A stretch of 44,476 bases of DNA from Elizabethkingia sp. YR214 (GCF_003058195.1 NZ_QBUH01000014.1:1-44476), one strand, 5' to 3'; shown: positions 7,321 to 16,643, counted from the stretch's first letter. The notes: generated from the letters alone by a model not told the origin. Program-made: numbers and translations.

Positions 7321-10161
7321 ATGACACGAAAAAGACTTTTGATAACGAAAGCTGCATTTTTCTTTTTAGGCTCTTTTGCTTTTGCCCAGACCTCCGTCAG
7401 CGGAACTGTGACAGATAATGAAGGTAACCTTCCCAATGCCCTTGTATATATTGAGAACAGGCAGGAGCGTATAACCTCTAATATAGATGGTTCCTTTATT
7501 CTGAATAATATTCCGGACGGATCATACAAACTGATTATAGAATATAAAGGCTATGATAATCTTTCTGTTCCTTTTACAATTTCAGGAACTGTCCCGGTAA
7601 GTTTGGGACTGATTAAGTTAGGCGGTACAAAAGTTAAAGAGAATAATATTCAGGGAGTTGTTGTTACCAGTGTATACAAAGCTTCTCAGGCCAGGGCTAT
7701 TACCATGAAAAAGAATTCCAATACGATTACAGAAGTTCTTTCTGCAGATGCTATTGGGAAACTGCCGGACCGTAATGCTGCAGATGCTGTACAGCGAATG
7801 CAGGGTGTATCTATTGAACGGGATATGGGGGAGGGGCGTTTTGTTGCTGTAAGAGGAACACCTATACAATGGACTGCCTCTACGCTCAATGGAAACAGAA
7901 TGCCGAGTGCCAGCGGAGACAATGCTAACCGTGGAATACAAATGGATATTTTTCCGTCCGAACTAATCCAGAATGTACGTTTATCCAAAGCACTTACGCC
8001 AGATCTTGATGGTGATGCTATCGGAGGACATGTAGATTTTATTACCAAAACATCACCTAATAAAGAAGTTTTAGCAGTAAGTGCAGCCAGCGGATACGTT
8101 AATATGGCTAAAGCTCCAACTTATAATGCTTCCGTGGTCTATGGGAATAAGATTACCAGTAAACTGAAATTTATTACTTCTGCTGTAATCTGGGAACGCT
8201 CCACAGCAATAGACCAGATGCGAAACATTTTCAATTACGGACTTGCTGATAAGACCGCTTCTTATTCTGTTAATCAGTTGCAGCTTCGGGATTATCTGGC
8301 CAACAGAAGAACACTAGGTTTTAATATGGGAATGGACTATGAGATCAACAGCCGGAATAAACTATATGTAAGAGGGTTATATAGCCAGTATAAAGACGGA
8401 CAGTCTGTGCGGGAAACTTATTTCAATTTTGATAATAAGAATGTGACACTTCAGGCCAGACATGCAGATTATCTTACGGATTTGTACTCTATGGAATTAG
8501 GCGGGAGTCATCAGGCTGGTCAGCGTATGGAAATTACCTGGTCGTTATCAAAAGCACGCTCAGAATTCAGATTCGACTCACCGAAGAATCTGGAGAAATC
8601 GGAGCGGGGATATCCTATCGTTAATTTCATCCAGCCAATGACGTACGGAAATCTCTCTGCGGATGGCAGGAAATATATGGCGATGGATGCGCCGGACGGT
8701 ATAGGGGACACGGGTGATTATACATTACCGCATCAACAAATGCCAATAGCAGCAGATCAGTTAAAGCTAAATCAGGTAATCCTTAGTCAGAATCACAACA
8801 GCGAAACAGATTTAAGAGGGCAAATAGATGTAAAGTATAAGGTATCGGATAATTTTGAATTAAAGTTCGGAACAAAATACGCAAATAAAGAAAAAGTAGT
8901 AGATGCCAGTGTATTGGTCTGGATGCCCAAATCTTCATTGGGAATTCCGGGTAACCCTGTTACTTATATGAATCAGCTGGAGCGTGAAGGATTTCCATAC
9001 AAAGGAGGTTTTATGAATCCCCTGGGGAATCCTTATAATACTGTTATTATCGATCAGATTACCAATGGGCAGATCGACAATATGTATGATGCTGCAACAC
9101 AAAACCGTCTGGGGCTGATGCAGGTAAGCAAGAAAGACAGCAACTCCAACCTGACAAGCTCTTACCGCGGAACTGAAAAAGTCTGGGGAACTTATATTAT
9201 GGGAACCTGGAAAATTACAGACAATTTTCAGTTGTTGGGGGGAATTAGAAATGAATATAATGATATTACATTCTGGGGAAAGAAAGTTGTTGCAGATAAA
9301 GCGGAGGATATAAAAGATAGTAAAACTTATAATGTAGTCCTTCCGATGGTCAATGTAAAATGGAATCTTAGCAAAGACCGTATCCTTCGGGCAGCTTATA
9401 CCCGTTCGTTCGCAAGACCGGACTTCAATGATCTTAATCCGGGAACAATTATAAACGACATTACCAATACAGTCAATCAGGGAAATACCAGGCTGGAACC
9501 TACATTTTCCAACAACTTTGATCTGATGTTTGAAAACTATTTTGGTAAGCTGGACCTTTTTACAGCTGGAGTTTTTTATAAAGATATTACCAATCTTATT
9601 TACAAAGATCAATCTATTGTGGATATCGGCGGGAGGCCATATACATTTACTTCGCCCAAAAACCTGGAAGGAGCCAGCCTTTTTGGTTTTGAAGCAGGAA
9701 TATCCAAACGTTTTGAAGGCCTTCCCGGATTTTTAAAGAACCTCGGTTTTGAAGGAAATTATACCTATATCACATCCAAAATGAGGATGCCTGTATATGA
9801 AAACGGAAAACAGACGGGTACTATGACAGCCACTATTCCTAATCAGGCCAAGCATATTTTCAATGCAATATTGTTTTACGAAACCAGCAAATTGATGCTT
9901 CGTCTTGCGGGAAATTATAAAGGCAATTATGTTAGCGAAGTGAGAACTGCAGCAGGCCCGGATCATTACCAATATTTTGATAAAAACTTTACGGTAGACG
10001 CTTCTGCTTCATACAGCATTAATAAAAATATTCGCCTGTTTGTAGAGCTTAATAATATTTTCAACGAACCCAACCGCTATTATATGGGAGTAAAGAGCCG
10101 TGTTGAAAACATCTCTTATTCAGGAATCAGAGGACAAATGGGGATCAATTTCAATTTTTAG
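7321..10161 (+). CDS. TonB-dependent outer-membrane receptor, CarboxypepD_reg type
   Basis: 946 aa. A signal peptide (about 1-23, SFAFAQ) is followed by a carboxypeptidase-regulatory-like beta-sandwich (24-105, VSGTVTDNEG, DGSFILNNIPDGSY). Next come a plug domain (about 120-240) with KLPDRNAADAVQRMQGVSIE and RFVAVRG motifs, and a C-terminal 22-strand-type barrel ending in an aromatic residue (INFNF). The plug motifs match the Xanthomonas/Caulobacter-type receptor class, often used for sugars or other organic ligands. The stop is 20 bases before the PI-PLC-like gene, so the two form an operon. The ligand may be a product of phospholipid cleavage such as a phosphorylated head group, which is inferred only from this context. 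Confidence 0.85.
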   Translation: MTRKRLLITKAAFFFLGSFAFAQTSVSGTVTDNEGNLPNALVYIENRQERITSNIDGSFILNNIPDGSYKLIIEYKGYDNLSVPFTISGTVPVSLGLIKLGGTKVKENNIQGVVVTSVYKASQARAITMKKNSNTITEVLSADAIGKLPDRNAADAVQRMQGVSIERDMGEGRFVAVRGTPIQWTASTLNGNRMPSASGDNANRGIQMDIFPSELIQNVRLSKALTPDLDGDAIGGHVDFITKTSPNKEVLAVSAASGYVNMAKAPTYNASVVYGNKITSKLKFITSAVIWERSTAIDQMRNIFNYGLADKTASYSVNQLQLRDYLANRRTLGFNMGMDYEINSRNKLYVRGLYSQYKDGQSVRETYFNFDNKNVTLQARHADYLTDLYSMELGGSHQAGQRMEITWSLSKARSEFRFDSPKNLEKSERGYPIVNFIQPMTYGNLSADGRKYMAMDAPDGIGDTGDYTLPHQQMPIAADQLKLNQVILSQNHNSETDLRGQIDVKYKVSDNFELKFGTKYANKEKVVDASVLVWMPKSSLGIPGNPVTYMNQLEREGFPYKGGFMNPLGNPYNTVIIDQITNGQIDNMYDAATQNRLGLMQVSKKDSNSNLTSSYRGTEKVWGTYIMGTWKITDNFQLLGGIRNEYNDITFWGKKVVADKAEDIKDSKTYNVVLPMVNVKWNLSKDRILRAAYTRSFARPDFNDLNPGTIINDITNTVNQGNTRLEPTFSNNFDLMFENYFGKLDLFTAGVFYKDITNLIYKDQSIVDIGGRPYTFTSPKNLEGASLFGFEAGISKRFEGLPGFLKNLGFEGNYTYITSKMRMPVYENGKQTGTMTATIPNQAKHIFNAILFYETSKLMLRLAGNYKGNYVSEVRTAAGPDHYQYFDKNFTVDASASYSINKNIRLFVELNNIFNEPNRYYMGVKSRVENISYSGIRGQMGINFNF

Positions 10162-10181
10162 TCAGAAACAATTTTATTTAT

Positions 10182-11363
10182 ATGAAAAAGTATATATACA
10201 CCGCTGCATTTTGTATGGCGGCGCTAATACAGGCACAGGACAAATGCCAAAATCTGAAAATTAACCAGATACAGGTTGTCGGAACACATAATTCGTATGC
10301 ACAACCGGTAGATCCTAAAGTACTGGATATGGCATCACCAATTATTAGCGGATTGATGCAAAAATTTGGCAGTACGATGTCCGAAGAACAAAAAGCAAAG
10401 TTTAAAGAATACCATCCGTATGATTTTGATATAAAAGAAGGACTTAACTATAATCATCCGGATTTTACAGAGCAGCTGAATGCTAATCTGCGTGGTCTGG
10501 AGCTTGATGTATACTATGATCCGGATGGCGGCAGATTCAGTACTCCGGCTACTTATCAGATACTAAAAGAAAAAGGTATTACTAATTTGGCTCCTCACAA
10601 TACAAAAGGACTGAATCAGCCCGGATTCAAGGTTTTACACATGGCCGATATTGATTTCAGATCACATTATCCAACCCTCAAAGATGCGCTTATAGCACTG
10701 CGCAGCTGGTCCGATGCTCATTCCGGTCATACCCCAGTTTTTATTATGGTCGAAGCCAAGGATTCAGGGTTTCCGATTTTTCCTAACAGTACCAAGGTTT
10801 TACCTTTCGATAAGAAAGCCTATGACGATCTGGATAAAGAAATCTTGCAGTACCTGGGTAAAGATAAGATTATCACTCCTGCAAGTATTCAGGGTAAATA
10901 TGCAAGTCTGAAAGAAGCTGTAACTCACAATAACTGGCCAAAACTAAGCGACAGCAAAGGTAAGTTTATCTTTATGTTGCTACCCGGAAGCGCGGGGACA
11001 CTTTCGTCTAAGAATAATCCATACCTGATAAACGGAACTCTTCAGAATCGTGTTATGTTCCTGAATAGTGAACCGGATGATGATTTTGCAGCTTTCATAC
11101 TATTAGACAACGCTATTGTAAGACAAAAAGAAATTCAGGAAATGGTTAAAAAAGGGTTTATGGTAAGGACGAGATCAGATATAGAAACTTATGAAGCCAA
11201 AATGAATGATTTTACACGTTCCAAAGCTGCTTTTAGTAGTGGCGCACAGGTTATCTCTACAGATTTTTTTCGTCCCGGAAATACATATGGAACTTCCTAT
11301 TTTGTACAACCGCCAAAAGGAGCGGGGTATATTAACAATTCAATCAATTCTTCATGCAGATAG
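10182..11363 (+). CDS. Ca2+-dependent phosphoinositide-specific phospholipase C-like, secreted
   Basis: 393 aa with a signal peptide (about 1-18, ALIQAQ). The catalytic start VVGTHNSYAQP (H36), the acidic strand LRGLELDVYYDPDGGRF, and VLHMADIDFRSHYPTLKDAL followed by VFIMVEAKD match the PI-PLC-C1-like Ca-dependent family (TIM-barrel phosphodiesterases). The family is expected to cleave the head group of phosphatidylinositol or related glycerophospholipids outside the cell. It is directly downstream of the TonB receptor (20 bases) and is followed by a perfect 11-bp-arm hairpin, so the operon appears to be two genes. Exact substrate is not determinable from sequence. Confidence 0.85.
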   Translation: MKKYIYTAAFCMAALIQAQDKCQNLKINQIQVVGTHNSYAQPVDPKVLDMASPIISGLMQKFGSTMSEEQKAKFKEYHPYDFDIKEGLNYNHPDFTEQLNANLRGLELDVYYDPDGGRFSTPATYQILKEKGITNLAPHNTKGLNQPGFKVLHMADIDFRSHYPTLKDALIALRSWSDAHSGHTPVFIMVEAKDSGFPIFPNSTKVLPFDKKAYDDLDKEILQYLGKDKIITPASIQGKYASLKEAVTHNNWPKLSDSKGKFIFMLLPGSAGTLSSKNNPYLINGTLQNRVMFLNSEPDDDFAAFILLDNAIVRQKEIQEMVKKGFMVRTRSDIETYEAKMNDFTRSKAAFSSGAQVISTDFFRPGNTYGTSYFVQPPKGAGYINNSINSSCR

Positions 11364-11383
11364 ATTTTTAATTCTGATATACC

Positions 11384-11413
11384 GAACCAGCAGCCCCATA
11401 GAGCTGCTGGTTC
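11384..11413 (+). terminator. Terminator hairpin after the phospholipase gene
   Basis: GAACCAGCAGC (11384-11394) and GCTGCTGGTTC (11403-11413) are perfect 11-bp arms with an 8-base loop, 20 bases after the stop. The following TATAATATG is AT-rich but not a pure T run. Confidence 0.7.
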
Positions 11414-11499
11414 TATAATATGAATGCATACTATTTTAGATGATGCTATACCAATGTTAAGGTAGTATGAAGAAATAATTAAATATGTGTTGGTAAACA

Positions 11500-11528
11500 A
11501 TTGCAGATCAGTATTCTAATTATTTTTG
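11500..11528 (+). promoter_or_regulatory. Promoter of the sphingomyelinase-like gene
   Basis: A -33-like ATTG (11500-11503) and a -7 element TATTTTTG (11521-11528, matching TAnnTTTG) are separated by 17 bp, about 50 bases before the start codon. The gene is therefore probably transcribed separately from the receptor-phospholipase operon. Confidence 0.55.
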
Positions 11529-11580
11529 CGGGAAAGTTTTTCAAAGAGACTTATATACCAATCACAATTAATATTATAAT

Positions 11581-13164
11581 ATGAATTATCTCAATTGCAA
11601 ACCTTATTGGTTTTTGTCATTACTAACTCTTATGTTTTTTGTTTCCTGCCGACAAGAGCAAACTTTGTTCAGAGATCATGATGCAGAAGCCAAAAACATT
11701 CAGAAATTCAATGAATTTTCCCGACTTGGAGGAAGCCAGATAAAAGTACTCAGTTATAATACCTTTCTGTTGAGAGATATTGCTGTAGCCTCTACAACTC
11801 AATGGTCGCAAAATACAAGAGCCGAAAAATTGGGTGATGCAGACTTTATCAAAAACTATGATGTTCTTTTATTACAAGAGTGTTTTGACAATACAGCCTG
11901 TACAAGTCTGCGTAAAAAACTATCCATCAATTATCCTTATCTGACACCGGTTTTGGGACAGACTAAACAAGGGTGGAACAATACACTTGGTGACTGGCGC
12001 GAGATTATATCCGGTGGATTTGAGAACGGGGGAGTAATGGTGGCCAGCAAACATCCTATTGAATATATGGATCAGTATATCTTTCCTAAAGGATGTGATG
12101 CCGATGGTCTGGCGCTGAAAGGTTTTGTATATGTCCGCATACTGAAAGATAATAAGCCTGTACATTTTATAGCTACCCATTTGCAGTCTACACAACCTGG
12201 ATGCAAAGGAAGTGAGGTACAAATCCGGGAAAATCAGTTAAAGACCATAAAAACCTATGTAGACAATCTGAAAATTCCAAAGGATGAAATGTTAATCTAT
12301 GGTGGAGATTTCAATATCATTAAAGATACACCTGAATACCCGAAGATGTTGAGCCTGTTGAATGTTTCTGCACCCAACTATAAAGGACTTCCTTCTACTT
12401 GGGATACAAAGACCAATACTATGGCTGCTTATCATTATCCATATCCGGCGAATAAGCAGGAATATCTCGATTATATTTTTGTATCCAGTGAACATTTAGC
12501 CCCTCCTGTATGGCAGAATGTTGTTTTCGATCCTGTAAGTCCGAATCTGATGACCTATACCAATCTTACACAGGACAAATATTACTGGACAGATTATTCC
12601 GATCATTATCCTGTAGAAGGGAATATTTATTCGGATGAAACAACTCCTAAAAGTAGTCTGAAGTTCAGAAAGTATGATAAAGTATCATTAAAGTCCGTAA
12701 AAACAGGTAAATATATTTCAACAAATCTATCAAAAACGGATGATTGGTTAAAGGTTTTAAGAAGCGTACCGGATGAAAACACCTGGTTTAATCTGGTGAA
12801 TATTGATGGTGGTAATTATTTTGATTTGAAAGCAGGAAAAGTCCGTGTAGAAACCAGTGAACGTATTAATAATTTCTGGTATTGGGAATTGCTAAATGGT
12901 GGTGCTTATTACTACTTTCCAAAGTTTGGGAAATCACTCAAAAACCTGGAACTGGTGCTGATTAAAAAGAAAGACGGAAATACTTCGGCTAGTATTGAAG
13001 ATGGAGATATTGTAGCTTTCAAGGATTATACATCAGCCGGGAATGCTTATTATCTTCAGGTATATAGTAAAAGTGGAACAGACTGGCTTTATCTGAATGG
13101 TACTTCTGCCGGAAGCTCGGAGCAATTCGAAGTTAAGTTTAATAACACTTCCGTTAACTGGTAA
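11581..13164 (+). CDS. Sphingomyelin phosphodiesterase-like lipoprotein (EEP fold)
   Basis: 527 aa. A signal peptide ends at a lipobox-like FFVSC (C23), so the protein is probably a lipoprotein. Residues 54-350 show the endonuclease/exonuclease/phosphatase signatures in order: SYNTFLL (N60), LLLQECFD (E100), ATHLQS (H200), GGDFN (D243, N245) and SDHYPV (D341, H342). The QExFD and SDHYPV contexts match bacterial neutral sphingomyelinases/beta-haemolysins rather than DNA nucleases. These enzymes hydrolyse sphingomyelin to ceramide and phosphocholine using divalent metal. Residues 355-527 are an extra beta-rich Tyr/Trp-containing domain (KYDKVSLKSVKTGKYIST, DWLYLNGTS) resembling a beta-trefoil/fascin-like binding module. 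It follows the phospholipase operon with its own promoter and is followed by a strong terminator. Ceramide-type host or self lipids are possible substrates. Confidence 0.85.
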   Translation: MNYLNCKPYWFLSLLTLMFFVSCRQEQTLFRDHDAEAKNIQKFNEFSRLGGSQIKVLSYNTFLLRDIAVASTTQWSQNTRAEKLGDADFIKNYDVLLLQECFDNTACTSLRKKLSINYPYLTPVLGQTKQGWNNTLGDWREIISGGFENGGVMVASKHPIEYMDQYIFPKGCDADGLALKGFVYVRILKDNKPVHFIATHLQSTQPGCKGSEVQIRENQLKTIKTYVDNLKIPKDEMLIYGGDFNIIKDTPEYPKMLSLLNVSAPNYKGLPSTWDTKTNTMAAYHYPYPANKQEYLDYIFVSSEHLAPPVWQNVVFDPVSPNLMTYTNLTQDKYYWTDYSDHYPVEGNIYSDETTPKSSLKFRKYDKVSLKSVKTGKYISTNLSKTDDWLKVLRSVPDENTWFNLVNIDGGNYFDLKAGKVRVETSERINNFWYWELLNGGAYYYFPKFGKSLKNLELVLIKKKDGNTSASIEDGDIVAFKDYTSAGNAYYLQVYSKSGTDWLYLNGTSAGSSEQFEVKFNNTSVNW

Positions 13165-13194
13165 ATATTCGGAACAGAATAAATAATCATAATT

Positions 13195-13232
13195 CAGCCA
13201 ACAATCTTCAGAGGTTGTTGGCTGCTTTTTTT
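13195..13232 (+). terminator. Rho-independent terminator
   Basis: CAGCCAACAA (13195-13204) pairs perfectly with TTGTTGGCTG (13215-13224) and is followed by C and seven T. It is 30 bases past the sphingomyelinase-like stop. Confidence 0.9.
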
Positions 13233-13302
13233 AAGAGGCGTGTACTACAGCCATAATCCGAATATGTTTTATCAATAATTAGAATTAATATTTCGTTAAT
13301 GA

Positions 13303-13339
13303 TACTTAGTTGCATTAAGTAAAACATTAATTATTTTTG
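13303..13339 (+). promoter_or_regulatory. Promoter with overlapping inverted repeat before the flavoprotein
   Basis: A -33 TTG (13310-13312) and a -7 TATTTTTG (13332-13339) are spaced by 19 bp. The inverted repeat TACTTA-N7-TAAGTA (13303-13321) covers the -33 position, as expected for a repressor operator (HxlR/MarR-like sites look similar). No such regulator gene is adjacent. Confidence 0.5.
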
Positions 13340-13376
13340 CAGAGACAAAAATGTTTGATACACAAAATCAGAAAAA

Positions 13377-14288
13377 ATGAAAACAGATAAATTATTTGAT
13401 GTTATTATCATTGGTGGAAGCTATGCTGGATTATCTTCTGCGATGAGCTTGGGACGCTCCCTGCGAAATGTATTAATAATAGATAGCGGGAAGCCTTGCA
13501 ACCGTCAAACTCCACATTCGCATAACTTTCTGACTCATGATGGTAAAACACCTCAGGAGATATCCCGGATTGCCAGAGAGGATGTAGAGCAATATCCTAC
13601 TGTAGATTTTTATGAAGGAGAAGCTGTAAAAGGGGAGAAAACAGATGCCGGATTTGTAATAACAACAAATACAGGAGAGAAATTCCGTAGCCGAAAACTT
13701 ATTTTAGCAGCCGGAATCAAGGATATAATGCCTGATATCAAAGGCTTTTCTGAATCATGGGGGATTTCTGTAATCCATTGCCCTTATTGTCATGGGTACG
13801 AATATCGTAATGAAAAAACAGGAATTCTGGCCAATGGAGACAGAGCTGTTCACATGGCTTCTTTGATAAATAACCTCACTAAGGATCTTACAATTTTAAC
13901 ATCTGGTACTGCAGAGTTTGATACGGAACAAAAAGCAAAACTTGAAAAACATAATATTCCGATTATAGAAAAAAAGGTTGCTGAGGTAGAGCACCAAAAC
14001 GGACAGATTAGTCATATTATTTTTGAAGATGGAACGTGCATGGACTTCGAGGCTGTATATGCTGCCATTCCGTTTATACAGAATTGTGATATTGCAGAAC
14101 AACTGGGATGTATGCTAACTGAGCATGGCTATATCCAGGTCGATAATATGCAAAAAACAAATATTCCGGGTGTATTTGCTTGTGGTGATAGTACTTCGGT
14201 GATGCGTTCTGTAGCCCTTGCAATAAGTTCAGGTAATTTGACTGGAGCTATGGTGAATATGGAGCTGGTGAGCGAGACATTTGTATAG
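13377..14288 (+). CDS. Thioredoxin-reductase-like FAD disulfide oxidoreductase
   Basis: 303 aa. The FAD-binding glycine loop is IIGGSYAGLSSA (11-22), the redox-active pair CPYC is at 135-138 (HCPYCHGYE), and the closing FAD motif is GVFACGD near 262-268. These are the landmarks of the low-molecular-weight thioredoxin reductase fold. The second nucleotide-binding loop (ILANGDRAVHM, 150-160) lacks the usual GxGxxA. NADPH use is therefore uncertain, and the protein may act on a special electron donor or small-molecule disulfide. It stands alone between terminators with its own promoter. Confidence 0.85.
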   Translation: MKTDKLFDVIIIGGSYAGLSSAMSLGRSLRNVLIIDSGKPCNRQTPHSHNFLTHDGKTPQEISRIAREDVEQYPTVDFYEGEAVKGEKTDAGFVITTNTGEKFRSRKLILAAGIKDIMPDIKGFSESWGISVIHCPYCHGYEYRNEKTGILANGDRAVHMASLINNLTKDLTILTSGTAEFDTEQKAKLEKHNIPIIEKKVAEVEHQNGQISHIIFEDGTCMDFEAVYAAIPFIQNCDIAEQLGCMLTEHGYIQVDNMQKTNIPGVFACGDSTSVMRSVALAISSGNLTGAMVNMELVSETFV

Positions 14289-14323
14289 TTTTAGAATTGT
14301 TATTTTAAAGTATGAGACATAAA

Positions 14324-14347
14324 AAAGCTGCCTGAAAAGGCAGCTTT
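14324..14347. terminator. Bidirectional terminator between convergent genes
   Basis: AAAGCTGCC (14324-14332) and GGCAGCTTT (14339-14347) are perfect arms. On the minus strand six T follow the stem, so it best terminates the lipoprotein/S41 operon. It also sits 36 bases after the plus-strand flavoprotein stop. Confidence 0.8.
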
Positions 14348-14371
14348 GAAATATGTTTAACGAAACTCATG

Positions 14372-14830
14372 TTATAAACTGGTTCTGAAAAACGTATTAT
14401 TGTTTTCGATTATCGAATTATTGGAATTCCTTTTAAACTTAAAATATAGCTTTCTGGATGATGTTCTTTGCCATAAATTATTAGTGTTATTCTGACTGCC
14501 AGGAGGATTGAAAGTATTGGTTACATCGTAATTTATAATCTCAAAAATATATTCCGAAGAAGTGCTTTTAATAACATTAACCATAGATTTATTTCCGTTT
14601 ACAAAACCATAGCTGAATCGTGAACCTCCTGTTGTCAATATAAAATCATGTTCGAAAAACTGATATTTAATACCATCATTACCACTCCATTCTCCTTTTA
14701 TCCACTCAGGCGGATTGAATGAAGCCGGTGTATCTCTGTTTTCGCAGCTGCTAAGTGAAAGTATAATTAAAGGTAGTAGTAGGAATAATTTTGTGAATTT
14801 GGTGTTTATATTTAGAAAAGCTGTGTTCAT
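14372..14830 (-). CDS. Small lipoprotein of unknown function
   Basis: 152 aa. A long signal sequence ends in the lipobox LSLSSC (C29). The mature part is short and beta-rich: WIKGEWSGNDGIKYQFFEHDFILTT is followed by Asn/Ser-rich strands, with no cysteine besides the lipobox. The WxxGxW segment after the signal recalls lipocalin-like lipoproteins, but the match is too weak to name a family. It lies 20 bases downstream of the S41 peptidase gene and shares its terminator, so the two are likely co-expressed. Confidence 0.7.
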   Translation of the reverse strand: MNTAFLNINTKFTKLFLLLPLIILSLSSCENRDTPASFNPPEWIKGEWSGNDGIKYQFFEHDFILTTGGSRFSYGFVNGNKSMVNVIKSTSSEYIFEIINYDVTNTFNPPGSQNNTNNLWQRTSSRKLYFKFKRNSNNSIIENNNTFFRTSL

Positions 14831-14850
14831 TTAGTATATTTTTGACTGTT

Positions 14851-16302
14851 TTATTTTGATAATAATGTTTTAGAGTACTCCAGTTCCGGATCTTTTTGTT
14901 CCTTCATCGAACTCAAGAAATAATCTGTTTTCAGTGTGTGATCAGGAATTACACCCGTACATTTGGTAATATTATCTCCCTCGCTGCTGTTAAAGAAAAT
15001 CTCCGTTCTCGGAATTGAAAGTGTACTTTTTGTATTAGGTAGTTTGTAAGTAAGAAACCATGCTGCAGTTGTAAAATTGCTGCAAGATCCTGTTTCTTTT
15101 CCCACTACATTTCCTCTTTTTTCACTTTTAAAAAGAGAAGCGAAATATGTTGCAGCCGAAAACGTACGGTTATTAATCATCAAAATTACTTTTCCATCGA
15201 AGAATAAACCATCACGGGGATAACTTTTAATATAGGTATCGTCTAATCTCGTATTCCCAAAATAATAATCACCTTTATCGGACTTGTCGAATCTTTGGTG
15301 CATAAAATTGTTTTCATTGCGGATATCACTATCAGAGAAATATCGATCCGTCTGAGGATCTACCAAGTAATCCTTGTAATTGATATCCACTACTTTTGTT
15401 CCGTATTTATAGGAATTGTTGAATAATTTCTCTTTAGAAAGGAAAGAATATAGTAACGGAACATTACTGATAGAACCGCCAGAATTATCACGAATGTCAA
15501 GTATCAGATTTTTAGTCTTCAGGTTTTTCATATCCTGGAAATACTTCTTCAGCCTTTCATAGAAGTAACTTTCGTTGAACGAAAACGACTTTACAGCCAG
15601 ATAATAAGTATCCGGATTTAGTTGATAGCCATAGACACCACTTCCGGAAGTTACATCTATAGGCAGTACCGCATGTCTGGATTCATAGTTGAATTCAGGA
15701 TAGTTAATGCCTTTTAGCTCGATGGTCTTTTGTTCACCGGAAGGAGTCTCATATTTTATCTGATACGTCTTTGCATTAGTATAAGAAATAATAGATGACA
15801 TGTCCAGGTCTTCAACTTTTATGCTGCCATCTGCCTGTCTTGAAGCCTTGCTGAAGAGGTCACTGATCTTTTTATTATTTACTTCCAGTATGCGGCTTCC
15901 AGCCTCTACACCGTATTTGTTATTACTGTTGATATATGTATTGCCGTTTTGAACATAGGTTGCCAACGGAAAAAAGGAAGTTTTGCTTACATAATCTTCC
16001 ATATAATTAGATTCCATGCCCATTGAGCTATGCCCGTCCCCCAGTACTTTAGTCGGGGTATTCATATAAAAGCCAATATAGGTCGGATTCTTCTCTATTT
16101 CTTTGCGTAGAGAATCCAGCTTTTTGCCCAATATTTCCTTGCTGTGAAAGCGATAAGGATTAGGGTGCTGCTGTTTAATAATATCTACAGCGATGTCAAA
16201 ATCTTTAAGATAAGCGTCTTTGCTTATTTCCGAAATAGAATACTGTGAAAAGCCTACTATACTGATCAACAACATAGGTAAAATAAGTACTTTCTTCGTC
16301 AT
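14851..16302 (-). CDS. S41-family serine peptidase, exported
   Basis: 483 aa with a signal peptide (about 1-19, IVGFSQ). A conserved GDGHSS loop (88-93) is followed by a divergent PDZ-like stretch. The S41 core includes NLILDIRDNSGGS (265-277) and the nucleophile region INNRTFSAATYFA (Ser382), as in C-terminal-processing/tricorn-type peptidases. The family cleaves peptides in the periplasm or outside. The C-terminal part (GVIPDHTLK) matches other Bacteroidota S41 proteins. First gene of a two-gene minus-strand operon; a TAGATTTG -7 element (16443-16450) lies about 140 bases upstream. Confidence 0.85.
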   Translation of the reverse strand: MTKKVLILPMLLISIVGFSQYSISEISKDAYLKDFDIAVDIIKQQHPNPYRFHSKEILGKKLDSLRKEIEKNPTYIGFYMNTPTKVLGDGHSSMGMESNYMEDYVSKTSFFPLATYVQNGNTYINSNNKYGVEAGSRILEVNNKKISDLFSKASRQADGSIKVEDLDMSSIISYTNAKTYQIKYETPSGEQKTIELKGINYPEFNYESRHAVLPIDVTSGSGVYGYQLNPDTYYLAVKSFSFNESYFYERLKKYFQDMKNLKTKNLILDIRDNSGGSISNVPLLYSFLSKEKLFNNSYKYGTKVVDINYKDYLVDPQTDRYFSDSDIRNENNFMHQRFDKSDKGDYYFGNTRLDDTYIKSYPRDGLFFDGKVILMINNRTFSAATYFASLFKSEKRGNVVGKETGSCSNFTTAAWFLTYKLPNTKSTLSIPRTEIFFNSSEGDNITKCTGVIPDHTLKTDYFLSSMKEQKDPELEYSKTLLSK

Positions 16303-16442
16303 AAATTATATTTAGTATTAATATTATATCTCAAAAAAATAAAATCGATTTCCTGATGTCAAAGACATTAATGGATCGTTTTAGGGCGATAACAGAATGA
16401 TTTTTGGTTGTGTTTTTTACCAGAATCCCTTAAAAATCGGGG

Positions 16443-16450
16443 CAAATCTA
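16443..16450 (-). promoter_or_regulatory. -7 element for the S41 peptidase operon
   Basis: The minus strand reads TAGATTTG, a full TAnnTTTG match, 141 bases before the start codon. The 16303-16673 gap otherwise holds only this and the divergent promoter of the TonB receptor; no gene is visible in it. Confidence 0.45.
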
Positions 16451-16643
16451 TAAAAATTATATACAGTTTCAGAATGACTTTTTTCATGTTAACAAAAAAT
16501 TATGAACTGGTGTTTTAATATTTAGTACTGTATTACAGTTTGTTATAAGGTCTGTTTAATTTTCTGTATTAATAAATTTTAACACTAATTAGATTAAATA
16601 AAAATAATTAGATTATTTTCTTTATAGATAAAGAGCTAAGGTT

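Noticed and set aside
8935-9612. Long antisense frame (225 codons) inside the TonB receptor gene
   Set aside because: The opposite strand encodes a well-conserved receptor barrel. The antisense product has no recognisable motif.
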